Assembly: GCA_902362275.1 (NCBI GenBank)
Contig: CABIWB010000015.1
Location: 1-32,779 of the forward strand
DNA: 32,779 nucleotides
Direction of reading: 5' to 3'
Origin: Coriobacteriaceae bacterium
GTDB taxonomy: Bacteria > Actinomycetota > Coriobacteriia > Coriobacteriales > Coriobacteriaceae
Shown: one piece after another, positions 7,793 to 15,134 of the stretch
Layout: every line of letters starts with the position of its first letter
Position numbering within the stretch: the stretch's first letter is position 1
Translations under genes and position numbers: made by a program
Notes under the pieces: generated by a model
Told to the model about the DNA's origin: nothing
Seen by the model: only the letters and a program-made list of their open reading frames with translations
Databases searched by the model: none

Positions 7793-9682
7793 ATGAACGG
7801 AGTTTTGCTCATGGTTGTGGCCGCGGCGGTGCTCGCCTGCGGCTATCTGGGCTACGGCCGCTGGCTGGCCAACAAGTGGGGCGTTGACAAAGAGGCCCTC
7901 ACGCCGGCCAAGCGCATGAAGGACGGCAAGAGCTTCTCGCCCGTTTCCGCCTTTACCGCGTTCTCGCACCAGTTCAGCTCGATCTGCGGTGCTGGCCCTG
8001 TCACGGGTACGATCGTCGCCATGGCCTTTGGCTGGCTGCCCGTCGTGCTCTGGGTCCTCGTCGGCGGCATCTTCTTTGGCGCCGTCCACGACTTTGGTGC
8101 CCTGTACGCTTCGATGAAGAACAACGGCAAGTCGCTCGCTCAGCTCATCGAGAAGTACATCGGCAAGACCGGCCGTCGCCTGTTCCTGCTGTTCTGCTGG
8201 CTGTTCTGCATCATCGTCATCGCCGCCTTCACCGACATGGTCTGCAAGACGTTCATGTTCACCCCGGCCGTTGACGCTTCTGGCGCCGCTACCGGTGCCA
8301 TCGATTTCACCAAGTCCTATGCCGCTGGCTGCGCTGGCACCATCTCCATCCTGTTCACCTTCGTCGCTATCGCCTTTGGTTGGGCCCAGAAGAAGTTCAA
8401 CCTCACCGGTGCCGCCGAGTTCGTCACCGGTGTGGTCCTCATGGTTCTCATGTTCGCCGTCGGTATGCAGTTCCCGATCTACCTGGATAAGTTCCAGTGG
8501 TTCGCCGTCGTCATGGTCTACCTGGTCTTCGCTGGCGCTATGCCCATCCAGATGCTCAAGACCCCGCGTGACTACCTCACTTCCATCATGATGATCGTCA
8601 TGATCGTTTGCGCTGTCCTCGGCATCGTCGTCCTGGGCGTCAACGGTCAGGCCACCATCACCGCTCCGGTCTTCACCGGCTTCTCCACTACCTCCGGCAT
8701 GATGTTCCCGGTCCTGTTCGTTTCCGTCGCTTGCGGTGCTCTCTCCGGTTTCCACAGCCTCGTTTCTTCCGGCACCTCTTCTAAGCAGGTCGAGAAGGAG
8801 CAGGACGCCGTCAAGGTCGGTTATGGCGCCATGATCGTCGAGTCCTTCGTCGGCATCCTTGCCATCATCGTCGCCGGCATCATGTTCTCCGACATGAACA
8901 CCGCCGGTACCGGCGCCCTCAACGCCGGCGTCGCTTCCACCCCGTTCCAGATCTTCGCCGCTGGCATCTCCCGCGGTATGCAGGCCTTCGGTGTTGACGG
9001 CACGCTCGCTACCGTCTTCATGACCATGAACGTCTCCGCTCTGGCCCTGACCTCGCTCGACGCCGTCGCCCGCATCGCCCGCACTTCGTTCTCCGAGTTC
9101 TTTGCCCAGACTAACGACGCCCTGGCCATCGAGTCCAAGACCGGCTACATGAAGGTCCTCGGCAACCCCTGGTTCGCCACGGTCGTCACCCTGCTTCCCG
9201 GTCTCGCCCTCGCTTTTGGTGGCTATGCCAACATCTGGCCGCTCTTTGGTGCTTCCAACCAGCTGCTCGGCGGCATGACCATGATCACCCTCGCCGTGTT
9301 CTGCAAGTGCACCGGCCGCAAGGGCTGGATGCTCTACGTGCCCGTCGTCTTCCTGCTCTGCTGCACCTTCACCTCGCTGGTCCAGAGCGCCATGGGCTGC
9401 ATGACCGCTGTCCAGGCTTACGGCTTCTTCGGCACCATCCCGGCTACCGCCACCACGGCCGCCGTCTCCGTCGCCGCCACCAAGGGCCTGCAGCTTGTCT
9501 TCGCCGTCCTGCTGATGGTCCTGGGCCTCATCGTCGCCGTCAACTGCCTCAAGGAGCTCTTCGGCAAGGAGGCCGGTTCCATGCCCGACGAGGAGCCCGA
9601 GTGGTCCGAGATGGGCAAGGCCGAGTACGGCCGCGCCGCTGCCGCTGAGGCTCCTGCCGACGCCGAGGCCGCCAAGGCTTAG
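7793..9682 (+). CDS. cstA: CstA-family transporter (carbon starvation / pyruvate-type permease)
   Basis: A polytopic inner-membrane protein of 629 residues. Family-typical blocks include SSICGAGPVTGTIVAMAFGW, FGAVHDFGALYASMKNNGKS and FHSLVSSGTSSKQ. Characterised relatives in E. coli are CstA and BtsT (YjiY); BtsT imports pyruvate with protons and CstA has been linked to peptides and pyruvate. The substrate here is not shown by the sequence. A strong GAGGAGG ribosome site precedes the ATG. Codon use is sharply biased toward C-ending codons, unlike the neighbouring genes, suggesting high expression. It ends in an acidic, Ala-rich cytoplasmic tail. It forms a single-gene unit with its own attenuated leader and terminator. 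If the leader senses Ile/Val/Leu, import of pyruvate, the precursor of those amino acids, would be a logical output. Confidence 0.9.
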   Translation: MNGVLLMVVAAAVLACGYLGYGRWLANKWGVDKEALTPAKRMKDGKSFSPVSAFTAFSHQFSSICGAGPVTGTIVAMAFGWLPVVLWVLVGGIFFGAVHDFGALYASMKNNGKSLAQLIEKYIGKTGRRLFLLFCWLFCIIVIAAFTDMVCKTFMFTPAVDASGAATGAIDFTKSYAAGCAGTISILFTFVAIAFGWAQKKFNLTGAAEFVTGVVLMVLMFAVGMQFPIYLDKFQWFAVVMVYLVFAGAMPIQMLKTPRDYLTSIMMIVMIVCAVLGIVVLGVNGQATITAPVFTGFSTTSGMMFPVLFVSVACGALSGFHSLVSSGTSSKQVEKEQDAVKVGYGAMIVESFVGILAIIVAGIMFSDMNTAGTGALNAGVASTPFQIFAAGISRGMQAFGVDGTLATVFMTMNVSALALTSLDAVARIARTSFSEFFAQTNDALAIESKTGYMKVLGNPWFATVVTLLPGLALAFGGYANIWPLFGASNQLLGGMTMITLAVFCKCTGRKGWMLYVPVVFLLCCTFTSLVQSAMGCMTAVQAYGFFGTIPATATTAAVSVAATKGLQLVFAVLLMVLGLIVAVNCLKELFGKEAGSMPDEEPEWSEMGKAEYGRAAAAEAPADAEAAKA

Positions 9683-9724
9683 TCGACCTGACGAGTTGAA
9701 CGTCACATCTATATGACTCGGAAA

Positions 9725-9761
9725 GACCGGGTCCGCGACTTCGCGGGCTCGGTCCTTTTTT
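9725..9761 (+). terminator. Terminator of cstA
   Basis: The hairpin GACCGGGTCCGCGA / TCGCGGGCTCGGTC is followed by CTTTTTT, 40 bases after the cstA stop. Confidence 0.88.
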
Positions 9762-9802
9762 CATACAAAAGCGGGTGACGCTCGAGTGTTCTCGCAGATG
9801 TT

Positions 9803-9832
9803 TTGCGTGGATAAGGGCGCGCGTTGTACCAT
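9803..9832 (+). promoter_or_regulatory. Possible promoter of the TOPRIM-domain gene
   Basis: TTGCGT (9803-9808) and TACCAT (9827-9832) are 18 bases apart, between the cstA terminator and the next gene. The -10 match is weak. Confidence 0.3.
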
Positions 9833-9866
9833 ATAGACGTATATGTGTACATATGAAAGGGGCCCC

Positions 9867-12059
9867 GTGGCCAAGACGGTATATTCCGATAACCAAAATA
9901 ATGTCGATGCCCTGGCTGAACGTCTGAGCAGCCAGACGTCGCTTTCTGCCGAGCGGGCGAAGCTGGTTGCCTACGACCTGCTCTGCCGCAAGGCGCTCAA
10001 GATTAAGTCGAGTGCGCTGGCGCAGATTTTCCGCTCCGTCGATAAGGAATGTGACACCAAGGCGATGCGCGATGAGCTTATCGCGGCAAATATCGTGACA
10101 AAGATCGAGGGTAGCGGCATTAACGGGCGCCCGGCGTTCTATACCATCAATGCAGAGATCCGCGATGTCCGGGGGCAGCCTGCCGAGTCCGTCGAAGATT
10201 TTGTCGTCGAGGATTCCGCTGACGTGCCTGCTGTGGAAGAAGTTGCTCCGCGTGAGCATGTCGATACCGATGAGTTGCTCGATGAGAACGTCGTGCGTGC
10301 CTTTACGGCCAAGGCAGGACGCGGCGGTTTTGGCGGGGGTGGCAAGCGCGATGCGCAGCGCCGCGCCCAGCAGGAGCGCTTCCGTCGCGCCGTTGCTCAA
10401 AAGGGTGAGACGGATGCCGAGGCTGTTGAGAACGAGGTTGCTGCCGAGTCGCAGAAGCCCGCGAAGGAGCAAAAGCCCGCGGAGGCCCAGGAGCCCCAGC
10501 GTCGCCGTGGTGCTCCCTTTAAGGCTGCGCAGCAGGATGTCGCGCATGAGATTGAAGAGCCTTCCGAGGCTGCAGACGATGTTGAGGAGTCTGCCAAGAA
10601 GGCTCCGGGTTCATGCCGTCCCGGACGTGGTTTTGCGAGGCGCGCGTATCCCGTAAGGCGTCAGGAGAAGGGCGAGCCGGCTTCGACCACTCAGGACAAG
10701 AAGGCCGAACAAACTGAGAAAACCGTTGAGCCGGCGGCTCGCGAACAGAAGCCTGTTGAGCCGCAGCTTGAGGTTGATGCCGAGGCCAAGGGCCAGCAGC
10801 CTACTGATGAGCAGACGGAGCAGGGCGCGTCGAGCAAGCCTCGCCGCCGTCGCCATCGTGGGGGCCGCAGTTCCCATGCCGAGACTGCAGCCGAGAAGAC
10901 CACGCCGCAGGACGAGGATGCGAAGGTCGAGGTTTCTTCGGGGCAGCCTAAGCGCCAGTCGGCGAAGGAGAGCAAGTCCGATCGTCCGCAGAAGCAGGCG
11001 CCTATGCCGAAGCACGAGCGCAATTCCCAAGGCGATTCTAAGCGCAAGTCTCAGAAGAAGCCGGAGTCTGCCGCAGCAGATACTGCTGCCCAGCAGCCCA
11101 AGTCGGCAGTCCACGGCGAGGTCTCGGCGTTTGCCCTTGCCCGCGTTTTAGGCAGGCAGCTGCTCAAAGTTGTCCCTACGCCTACGGCGCTCTCTAAGAT
11201 CAAGGAGCAGCAGACACAGATCGTAAAGGTCGAGGGCAAGGACGGCAAAAAGGCTCCGCAGCGCACTCAGCACAACGAGATGTCCAACCGCAAGATTGCC
11301 GAGGAAATCGCAATCATCCAGGCTTGGATCGAGCAAAACCGAGGTGCCGATACGCCGGTTGCCTCGCGCCGCCAGCGTGCCTACCAGATTTTTAACGACG
11401 AGAAGGCTTTTGACGGCAAGCACGGTGAGCGCCTGATAAGGCGCATGACCGAAAAGGGCATCAGCATGCAGGCGATCAAGGTCGCCCCCAACCGCCCCGT
11501 GCACTTTACGGGTTTCTTTACGCTGGGCGCCGACAAGCCGTTTATTATGGTCGAGAACTTGGACACCTATGACGAGATCGTCAAGCTCTTGCGCGGCCGC
11601 AAGCACGCCAAGCTCTTTGGCACCAAGGTGGGCGGCGTGATTTTTGGCGGCGGATGCAAGGCGAGCGTCTCGCATGCCCTGGACGATTATCTGGCTGAGA
11701 TCGGCTATCGCTTTAACTACGTCTACTACGTGGGCGATATCGACCGCGAGGGCGCGCGCATCGTCGAGCAGGCTCGCAATGCCAATGTGGTTGAGATTCG
11801 CCTGCATGCCGGCATGTACCGCGCCATGCTCGCCGAGCATAAGCGTCGCGTGAAGGCCGGCGGCGAGTGCGAGCCCGCGGCTGCCAACCAAGGCGTGCCG
11901 CAGAACTTGGCGGCGACGATCAAGGATCTGCCCATGGTCACGCGCGTGCAGTTCCGCAATGTGCTGCGCGAGGGCGGGCGCATTCCGCAGGAGATTCTGA
12001 TGACCGCCGACTATCGGGATGGCGACTCGGGAAGCTTCGACCGCATGCTGAACAACTAA
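9867..12059 (+). CDS. Uncharacterised protein: winged-helix-like N-terminus, disordered middle, JetD/DUF2220-like TOPRIM C-terminus
   Basis: A 730-residue protein in three parts. Residues about 10-105 look like a winged helix (a helix-rich start, then KIEGSGINGRPAFYTINAEI as a possible wing). Residues about 110-410 are low-complexity, rich in Glu, Lys, Ala, Pro and Arg, and probably disordered. Residues about 415-730 are globular. FIMVENLDTY (E563), then IFGGG and YVGDIDREGARIV (D624, D626) supply the acidic residues expected of a TOPRIM metal site and resemble the C-terminal domain of the Wadjet nuclease subunit JetD (DUF2220) and, more remotely, Spo11/TopoVI-A. No SMC-like JetA-C genes are nearby, so it is an orphan. 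I choose GTG 9867 because AAAGGGG (9856-9862) lies just upstream; an ATG at 9843 would put that ribosome site inside the gene. A DNA-processing role is inference. Confidence 0.6.
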   Translation: MAKTVYSDNQNNVDALAERLSSQTSLSAERAKLVAYDLLCRKALKIKSSALAQIFRSVDKECDTKAMRDELIAANIVTKIEGSGINGRPAFYTINAEIRDVRGQPAESVEDFVVEDSADVPAVEEVAPREHVDTDELLDENVVRAFTAKAGRGGFGGGGKRDAQRRAQQERFRRAVAQKGETDAEAVENEVAAESQKPAKEQKPAEAQEPQRRRGAPFKAAQQDVAHEIEEPSEAADDVEESAKKAPGSCRPGRGFARRAYPVRRQEKGEPASTTQDKKAEQTEKTVEPAAREQKPVEPQLEVDAEAKGQQPTDEQTEQGASSKPRRRRHRGGRSSHAETAAEKTTPQDEDAKVEVSSGQPKRQSAKESKSDRPQKQAPMPKHERNSQGDSKRKSQKKPESAAADTAAQQPKSAVHGEVSAFALARVLGRQLLKVVPTPTALSKIKEQQTQIVKVEGKDGKKAPQRTQHNEMSNRKIAEEIAIIQAWIEQNRGADTPVASRRQRAYQIFNDEKAFDGKHGERLIRRMTEKGISMQAIKVAPNRPVHFTGFFTLGADKPFIMVENLDTYDEIVKLLRGRKHAKLFGTKVGGVIFGGGCKASVSHALDDYLAEIGYRFNYVYYVGDIDREGARIVEQARNANVVEIRLHAGMYRAMLAEHKRRVKAGGECEPAAANQGVPQNLAATIKDLPMVTRVQFRNVLREGGRIPQEILMTADYRDGDSGSFDRMLNN

Positions 12060-12090
12060 AGTCCGCCGTTCTACCGAACGGCGGACTTCT
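12060..12090 (+). terminator. Terminator of the TOPRIM-domain gene
   Basis: AGTCCGCCGTTC (12060-12071) pairs perfectly with GAACGGCGGACT (12076-12087), followed by TCTT. It begins one base after the stop codon. The T-run is short. Confidence 0.75.
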
Positions 12091-12135
12091 TGACGCTGCG
12101 AGGGGCCTTGGCACGGCAATCTGACGTTCAACTTC

Positions 12136-12170
12136 GGCGGCGCGACCAGAAGGTCAGCGCCGCCTTGTTT
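12136..12170 (+). terminator. Second hairpin, possible back-up terminator
   Basis: GGCGGCGCGACC pairs with GGTC-A-GCGCCGCC around an AGAA loop, followed by TTGTTT. It lies 50 bases after the first terminator. The tail is weak, so it may only be a stabilising hairpin. Confidence 0.45.
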
Positions 12171-12230
12171 CACGTCACCTTGCCATACCGGGACCCCTCT
12201 CGCTGTCACGTCCAAAACATCGATGTCACG

Positions 12231-12285
12231 TGTCCTTCTTTGCGTGCGGAACTCGCGACAAACTTAATGCCCGGCCCATCGGGGC
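12231..12285 (+). repeat. Truncated copy of the structured palindromic element
   Basis: TCCTTCTTTGCGTGCGGAAC followed by TCGCGACAAACTTAATGCC matches the right half of the core and the start of the right arm seen in the full copies (7086-7130 and 30410-30450). No left arm or left core lies upstream. It is a decayed or recombined half-copy. Confidence 0.7.
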
Positions 12286-12388
12286 AACACGGCACGTTGC
12301 AGAAGGCGGCTCGCTTTTCGGAACTGGGCTGATAGGCGTGCCTCAAAAAATCTACCCCAGTCGCTGTGCAGGGTGTCTATAAAGAGCC

Positions 12389-12618
12389 GTGGCCAAAAAA
12401 CATCAAATATGAGTACTGATACTCTTTTAGTAGCAGTAACTTTGACCACATTTAAGGTGATTTGACGTGTCGATCGAGCAGATAAGCTGCCGTATCTCCT
12501 CAAGTGTTCATTAAAGGAAGACCTTGATGTGAATAAATCTCATTAAGATCTTCTTTTATTAACGGAAATAATGTAGCTACAACGGTAACAGTACTCATAT
12601 TTGCCGTTTTTTGGCCAC
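12389..12618. mobile_element. MITE-like element with 30-bp terminal inverted repeats
   Basis: The ends 12389-12418 (GTGGCCAAAAAACATCAAAT...) and 12589-12618 are inverted repeats matching at 28 of 30 positions, and weaker similarity continues inward for about 20 bases. The element is 230 bp, AT-rich against a GC-rich genome, and has no credible gene. I see no convincing target-site duplication. A small non-autonomous transposable element is the best reading; a regulatory or structural palindrome cannot be excluded. Confidence 0.6.
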
Positions 12619-12653
12619 AGTCCTTCGGAGGGTCCTCGAAAATAGTCCCGAGC

Positions 12654-12708
12654 CGGCATTTGGGGACGTTCCTATAATGTCGGCACTTAGGAACGTCCCC
12701 AAATGCCG
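12654..12708. repeat. REP-like palindrome with perfect 21-bp arms
   Basis: The arms 12654-12674 and 12688-12708 (TAGGAACGTCCCCAAATGCC...) are exact inverse complements around a 13-base loop. The loop contains GTCGGCA, which can alternatively pair with TGCCGAC at 12704-12710. GGGGACGTTCC-type palindromes are a hallmark of REP sequences mobilised by REP-associated tyrosine (Y1) transposases. No transposase gene is in the window. Confidence 0.65.
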
Positions 12709-12760
12709 ACACCGCGTCTGCCTGCGGCGGCCGCGCGCCGCTGCGTCGCTCCGCACCCTT

Positions 12761-12785
12761 GCGGGTTCGAATCCCTCCCCGCTTG
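12761..12785 (+). pseudogene. Possible 3' fragment of a tRNA gene
   Basis: GCGGG-TTCGAAT-CCCTC reads as a T-arm with one mismatch, followed by seven bases that could be an acceptor strand. No D-arm, anticodon arm or matching 5' acceptor lies upstream, and CCA is not in register. It may be a scrap left by recombination near the intact tRNA-Gln, or chance similarity. Confidence 0.25.
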
Positions 12786-12788
12786 CCC

Positions 12789-12827
12789 ACAAGAAAGCGC
12801 CCTGGGCAGTTATGGGCTCAGGGCGCT
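12789..12827 (-). terminator. Terminator of tRNA-Gln
   Basis: On the minus strand AGCGCCCTG (12827-12819) pairs with CAGGGCGCT (12804-12796), followed by TTCTTG. It starts ten bases after the tRNA 3' end. Confidence 0.65.
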
Positions 12828-12836
12828 CAATTTTAA

Positions 12837-12911
12837 TGGCTGGGACGGAGGGATTCGAACCCCCAACAGCCGGCACCAAAAACCGGAGTTCTACCGTTGA
12901 ACTACGTCCCA
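12837..12911 (-). tRNA. tRNA-Gln(TTG)
   Basis: A complete cloverleaf is visible on the minus strand. The acceptor TGGGACG/CGTCCCA, D-arm GTTCAACGGTAGAAC, anticodon stem CCGGT/GCCGG with loop TTTTGGT (anticodon TTG) and a T-arm containing GGGTTCGAATCC are all present, with discriminator G and an encoded CCA. The length with CCA is 75. It reads CAA/CAG glutamine codons. It lies between the peptidoglycan-binding gene and the repeat island. Confidence 0.95.
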
Positions 12912-12949
12912 ATGTGTGGTGTTGCCCAAAAGCAACTCGTCTAGTTTAC

Positions 12950-13855
12950 CTAATCTGCGAGGGCATCGCAAACGCCGTCGAGTAGGCGTACGGCGAGCGT
13001 TTGCGCGTCGCTGGCCGTGAAGGTGCTGTTGTAGCGCGTCATGCCCGTGAGCTCAATGCGAATGCGAGCCGGCTTCTGCTGCGCGGCGACATTGGCGGTG
13101 CGGATGCGCTGGGCCAGGTTGTGGCACTCGGCGAGGGCAATCGTGGCGCGTGGCGCGGCGTCGGCGGGCAGCTCGTCGCTTGCGATCTCGAGCACCAGGT
13201 CAACGTTGGTTGGGACCTTGGAGTCGCAGAGCATCATGCCGCTATTGTCGGTCGTTGCCGTGGCGATATTCCACATGCGCGACGCAACACTGCGTGCGAT
13301 GGGGTCCTCGCCGATAACAGCAATCTGGAAGCGCTCGAGCACGTTGGCGGCGCGAGCAAAACCGATGCGGGACTCGGCTTCGGTGACCGAGGGCTTGCCC
13401 TCCCACACATGGTGCAGGCGGTTGATGTAGGCGTAGGTGTCCTGGAAGGCCATACCGTCGGCAAACAGGCCGACATTTTCCTGGAACTGCTGCAGGGCGG
13501 CCTCGGTATGCGGACCAAAGTAGCCGTCGTCTTCGCCACAGGCAAAGCCCAAAACGTTGAGAGCGCGCTGCAGGGCCTGCACATCGGCGCCATGGAAATT
13601 GGGCATGCGCAGGTAGAGGGTGCGGTCGCCCAGCTTATACGAAGCGTCTACAAGGGCGCTCCAACAGGGGATATCGACGGCATGACCGGCAGCAAGGCCA
13701 CTGTCGAGCCTGAAAGTGCTGACGGCCTGCTCAGTGGTGGCTCCAAAGTACTTGTCGGTGACTTCGGCGGCATCAATCGTGTAGCCGAGCTGCAGGAGAC
13801 GAGACTGCACATCCTCGACGGCTGCTCCTTGCATGCCCGTTGTAATAGGTTCCAT
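12950..13855 (-). CDS. Protein with two peptidoglycan-binding domains and an unassigned C-terminal half
   Basis: A 301-residue protein. Residues about 5-75 (GAAVEDVQSRLLQLGYTID ... FGATTEQAVSTFRLDSGL) and about 82-145 (ADVQALQRALNVLGF ... YFGPHTEAALQQFQENVGL) are two PG_binding_1 repeats. The C-terminal half (about 160-301) has alpha/beta character. In actinobacterial CwlM-type proteins such repeats precede an amidase_3 domain, but I cannot see the zinc ligands of an active amidase here, so it may be a degenerate, regulatory version. No signal peptide is visible, so the protein would be cytoplasmic unless exported unusually. AAAGGGG lies 7 bases before the ATG. Confidence 0.7.
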   Translation of the reverse strand: MEPITTGMQGAAVEDVQSRLLQLGYTIDAAEVTDKYFGATTEQAVSTFRLDSGLAAGHAVDIPCWSALVDASYKLGDRTLYLRMPNFHGADVQALQRALNVLGFACGEDDGYFGPHTEAALQQFQENVGLFADGMAFQDTYAYINRLHHVWEGKPSVTEAESRIGFARAANVLERFQIAVIGEDPIARSVASRMWNIATATTDNSGMMLCDSKVPTNVDLVLEIASDELPADAAPRATIALAECHNLAQRIRTANVAAQQKPARIRIELTGMTRYNSTFTASDAQTLAVRLLDGVCDALAD

Positions 13856-13993
13856 GAACGAACCCCTTTCGGCGTACCATTCGTACTATTTGAGCGTCTG
13901 TCGGATAGACAACGCAAAGGGATGCATAAACATGCACTCAACAGTGTAGCAAGTTGTGCCTAAATACGCTGCTGACAGGTTTTATAACCCCCG

Positions 13994-15019
13994 TTAGTTA
14001 AGGCGCTCCACAAAGAAATCTGCCATGGAGAGGAACAGCTCGCGTGCGTGCGGATCAAGCTCAACGTTCTCGATGGCCGCTTTGGCCTTAGCGGCCAGGT
14101 CGAGCGCGTAAGTGTGGGCGTAATCGATGGAGCCGGTTTCCTGGAAGATCTCCACGGCGCGTGCGAGCTGCGCGGGATCATCGGTGCCCGAGGAAAGAAT
14201 TGCCTCGACCTCGTCGTGGTGGCGCTCATCAGAGAGGGCGTGTACGGCGACAAGCGTGCGCTTGCCCTCGGTGATGTCGGTGCGGAAGTCCTTGTTGGCG
14301 GCTTCCTTAGTGCCGACAAGGTTGAGCAGGTCGTCCTGAATCTGAAAGGCAAGGCCCGTGTGCAGGCCAAAGGCGCGCAGCGCCTCGATTTGCTCATCGC
14401 TGCCGCCGCCGATAATGGCTCCGGCGGCAAGCGGCGTGGCTCCGCTGTAAAACGCGGTCTTGTGCGTCGCCATGTCCAGGTAGTCATCAATCGAGATATC
14501 AAAGCGTCCGTCACGGACCCAACCCAGGTCGAGTGCTTGACCCTCGATGGTGCGGACGATCATCTCGGTAAGCTCGTGGAGCACGCGCAGCTTCACGTCG
14601 GACTCTAGCGTAGGGTCGTCGAGAACCGTCTTGGTGACCATGGTGAGCGCCAGGTCGCCACAATTGATGGCAAGGCCCGTGCCCTCGGTAAGGTGCATGC
14701 AGGGCTTGCCTCGACGAAGCTGTCCGTTGTCGGCGATATCGTCGTGGATCAGCGCGCCCGACTGGAAATGCTCGATAGCTGCCGCGGCGCTGCGGGCGCT
14801 CTCAAAGCTACCGCCCACTGCGGTTGCGGCGAGCATGCAGATAAGCGGGCGGTGGCGCTTGCCGGCGTTGGCCGTAAATGCCGAGAGCGGGGTATACAGG
14901 TAGCGCTCGATATCGGCGGAAGTCGCCTGTCCATCAAAGAACGTGGCCAGATAGTCGTTAATCTGGTCAAAGTGTTGGGCTAAAAAGCTGGTAAACGGAC
15001 TGGACACGGGTTCTCGCAT
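13994..15019 (-). CDS. Polyprenyl diphosphate synthase
   Basis: A trans-type isoprenyl diphosphate synthase of 341 residues that condenses isopentenyl diphosphate with an allylic primer to build a longer prenyl chain, such as a quinone side chain or carrier precursor. The first Asp-rich motif HDDIAD is at 92-97, followed by RRGKP. The second region QIQDDLLNLVG is at about 226-236, with Asn where the third Asp of DDxxD usually stands, a variation seen within the family. Chain length cannot be read with certainty. The ribosome site is weak. The 138-base gap to the next minus-strand gene has no terminator, so the two may be co-transcribed. Confidence 0.88.
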   Translation of the reverse strand: MREPVSSPFTSFLAQHFDQINDYLATFFDGQATSADIERYLYTPLSAFTANAGKRHRPLICMLAATAVGGSFESARSAAAAIEHFQSGALIHDDIADNGQLRRGKPCMHLTEGTGLAINCGDLALTMVTKTVLDDPTLESDVKLRVLHELTEMIVRTIEGQALDLGWVRDGRFDISIDDYLDMATHKTAFYSGATPLAAGAIIGGGSDEQIEALRAFGLHTGLAFQIQDDLLNLVGTKEAANKDFRTDITEGKRTLVAVHALSDERHHDEVEAILSSGTDDPAQLARAVEIFQETGSIDYAHTYALDLAAKAKAAIENVELDPHARELFLSMADFFVERLN

Positions 15020-15134
15020 TCTTTGATAGGTTGCATCGTTGCATTATGCAGACAACATATTGCCACATTAGGGCGTCGAGCGCGGCGGTTGAAGACGATT
15101 GGTCCATGCGGCCGCAAGTGCGGTAGGGGCTTGG

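Noticed and set aside
7634..9706. Long minus-strand reading frame (about 690 codons) opposite cstA
   Set aside because: The translation is a Gly/Asp/Glu/His-rich shadow of a strongly C-biased gene, has no ribosome site, and cstA on the other strand is unmistakable.
9867..12059. Complete Wadjet (JetABCD) defence system
   Set aside because: Only a JetD-like domain is present; the neighbours are cstA, repeats and tRNA-Gln, with no SMC-like or kleisin-like genes.
12389..12618. Degraded insertion sequence carrying a transposase
   Set aside because: The interior of 170 bases has no reading frame with transposase features; it is too short for anything but a MITE.
12500..12985. Several short reading frames across the repeat island and tRNA-Gln
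   Set aside because: They run through the MITE, the REP palindrome and the tRNA and have no ribosome sites.
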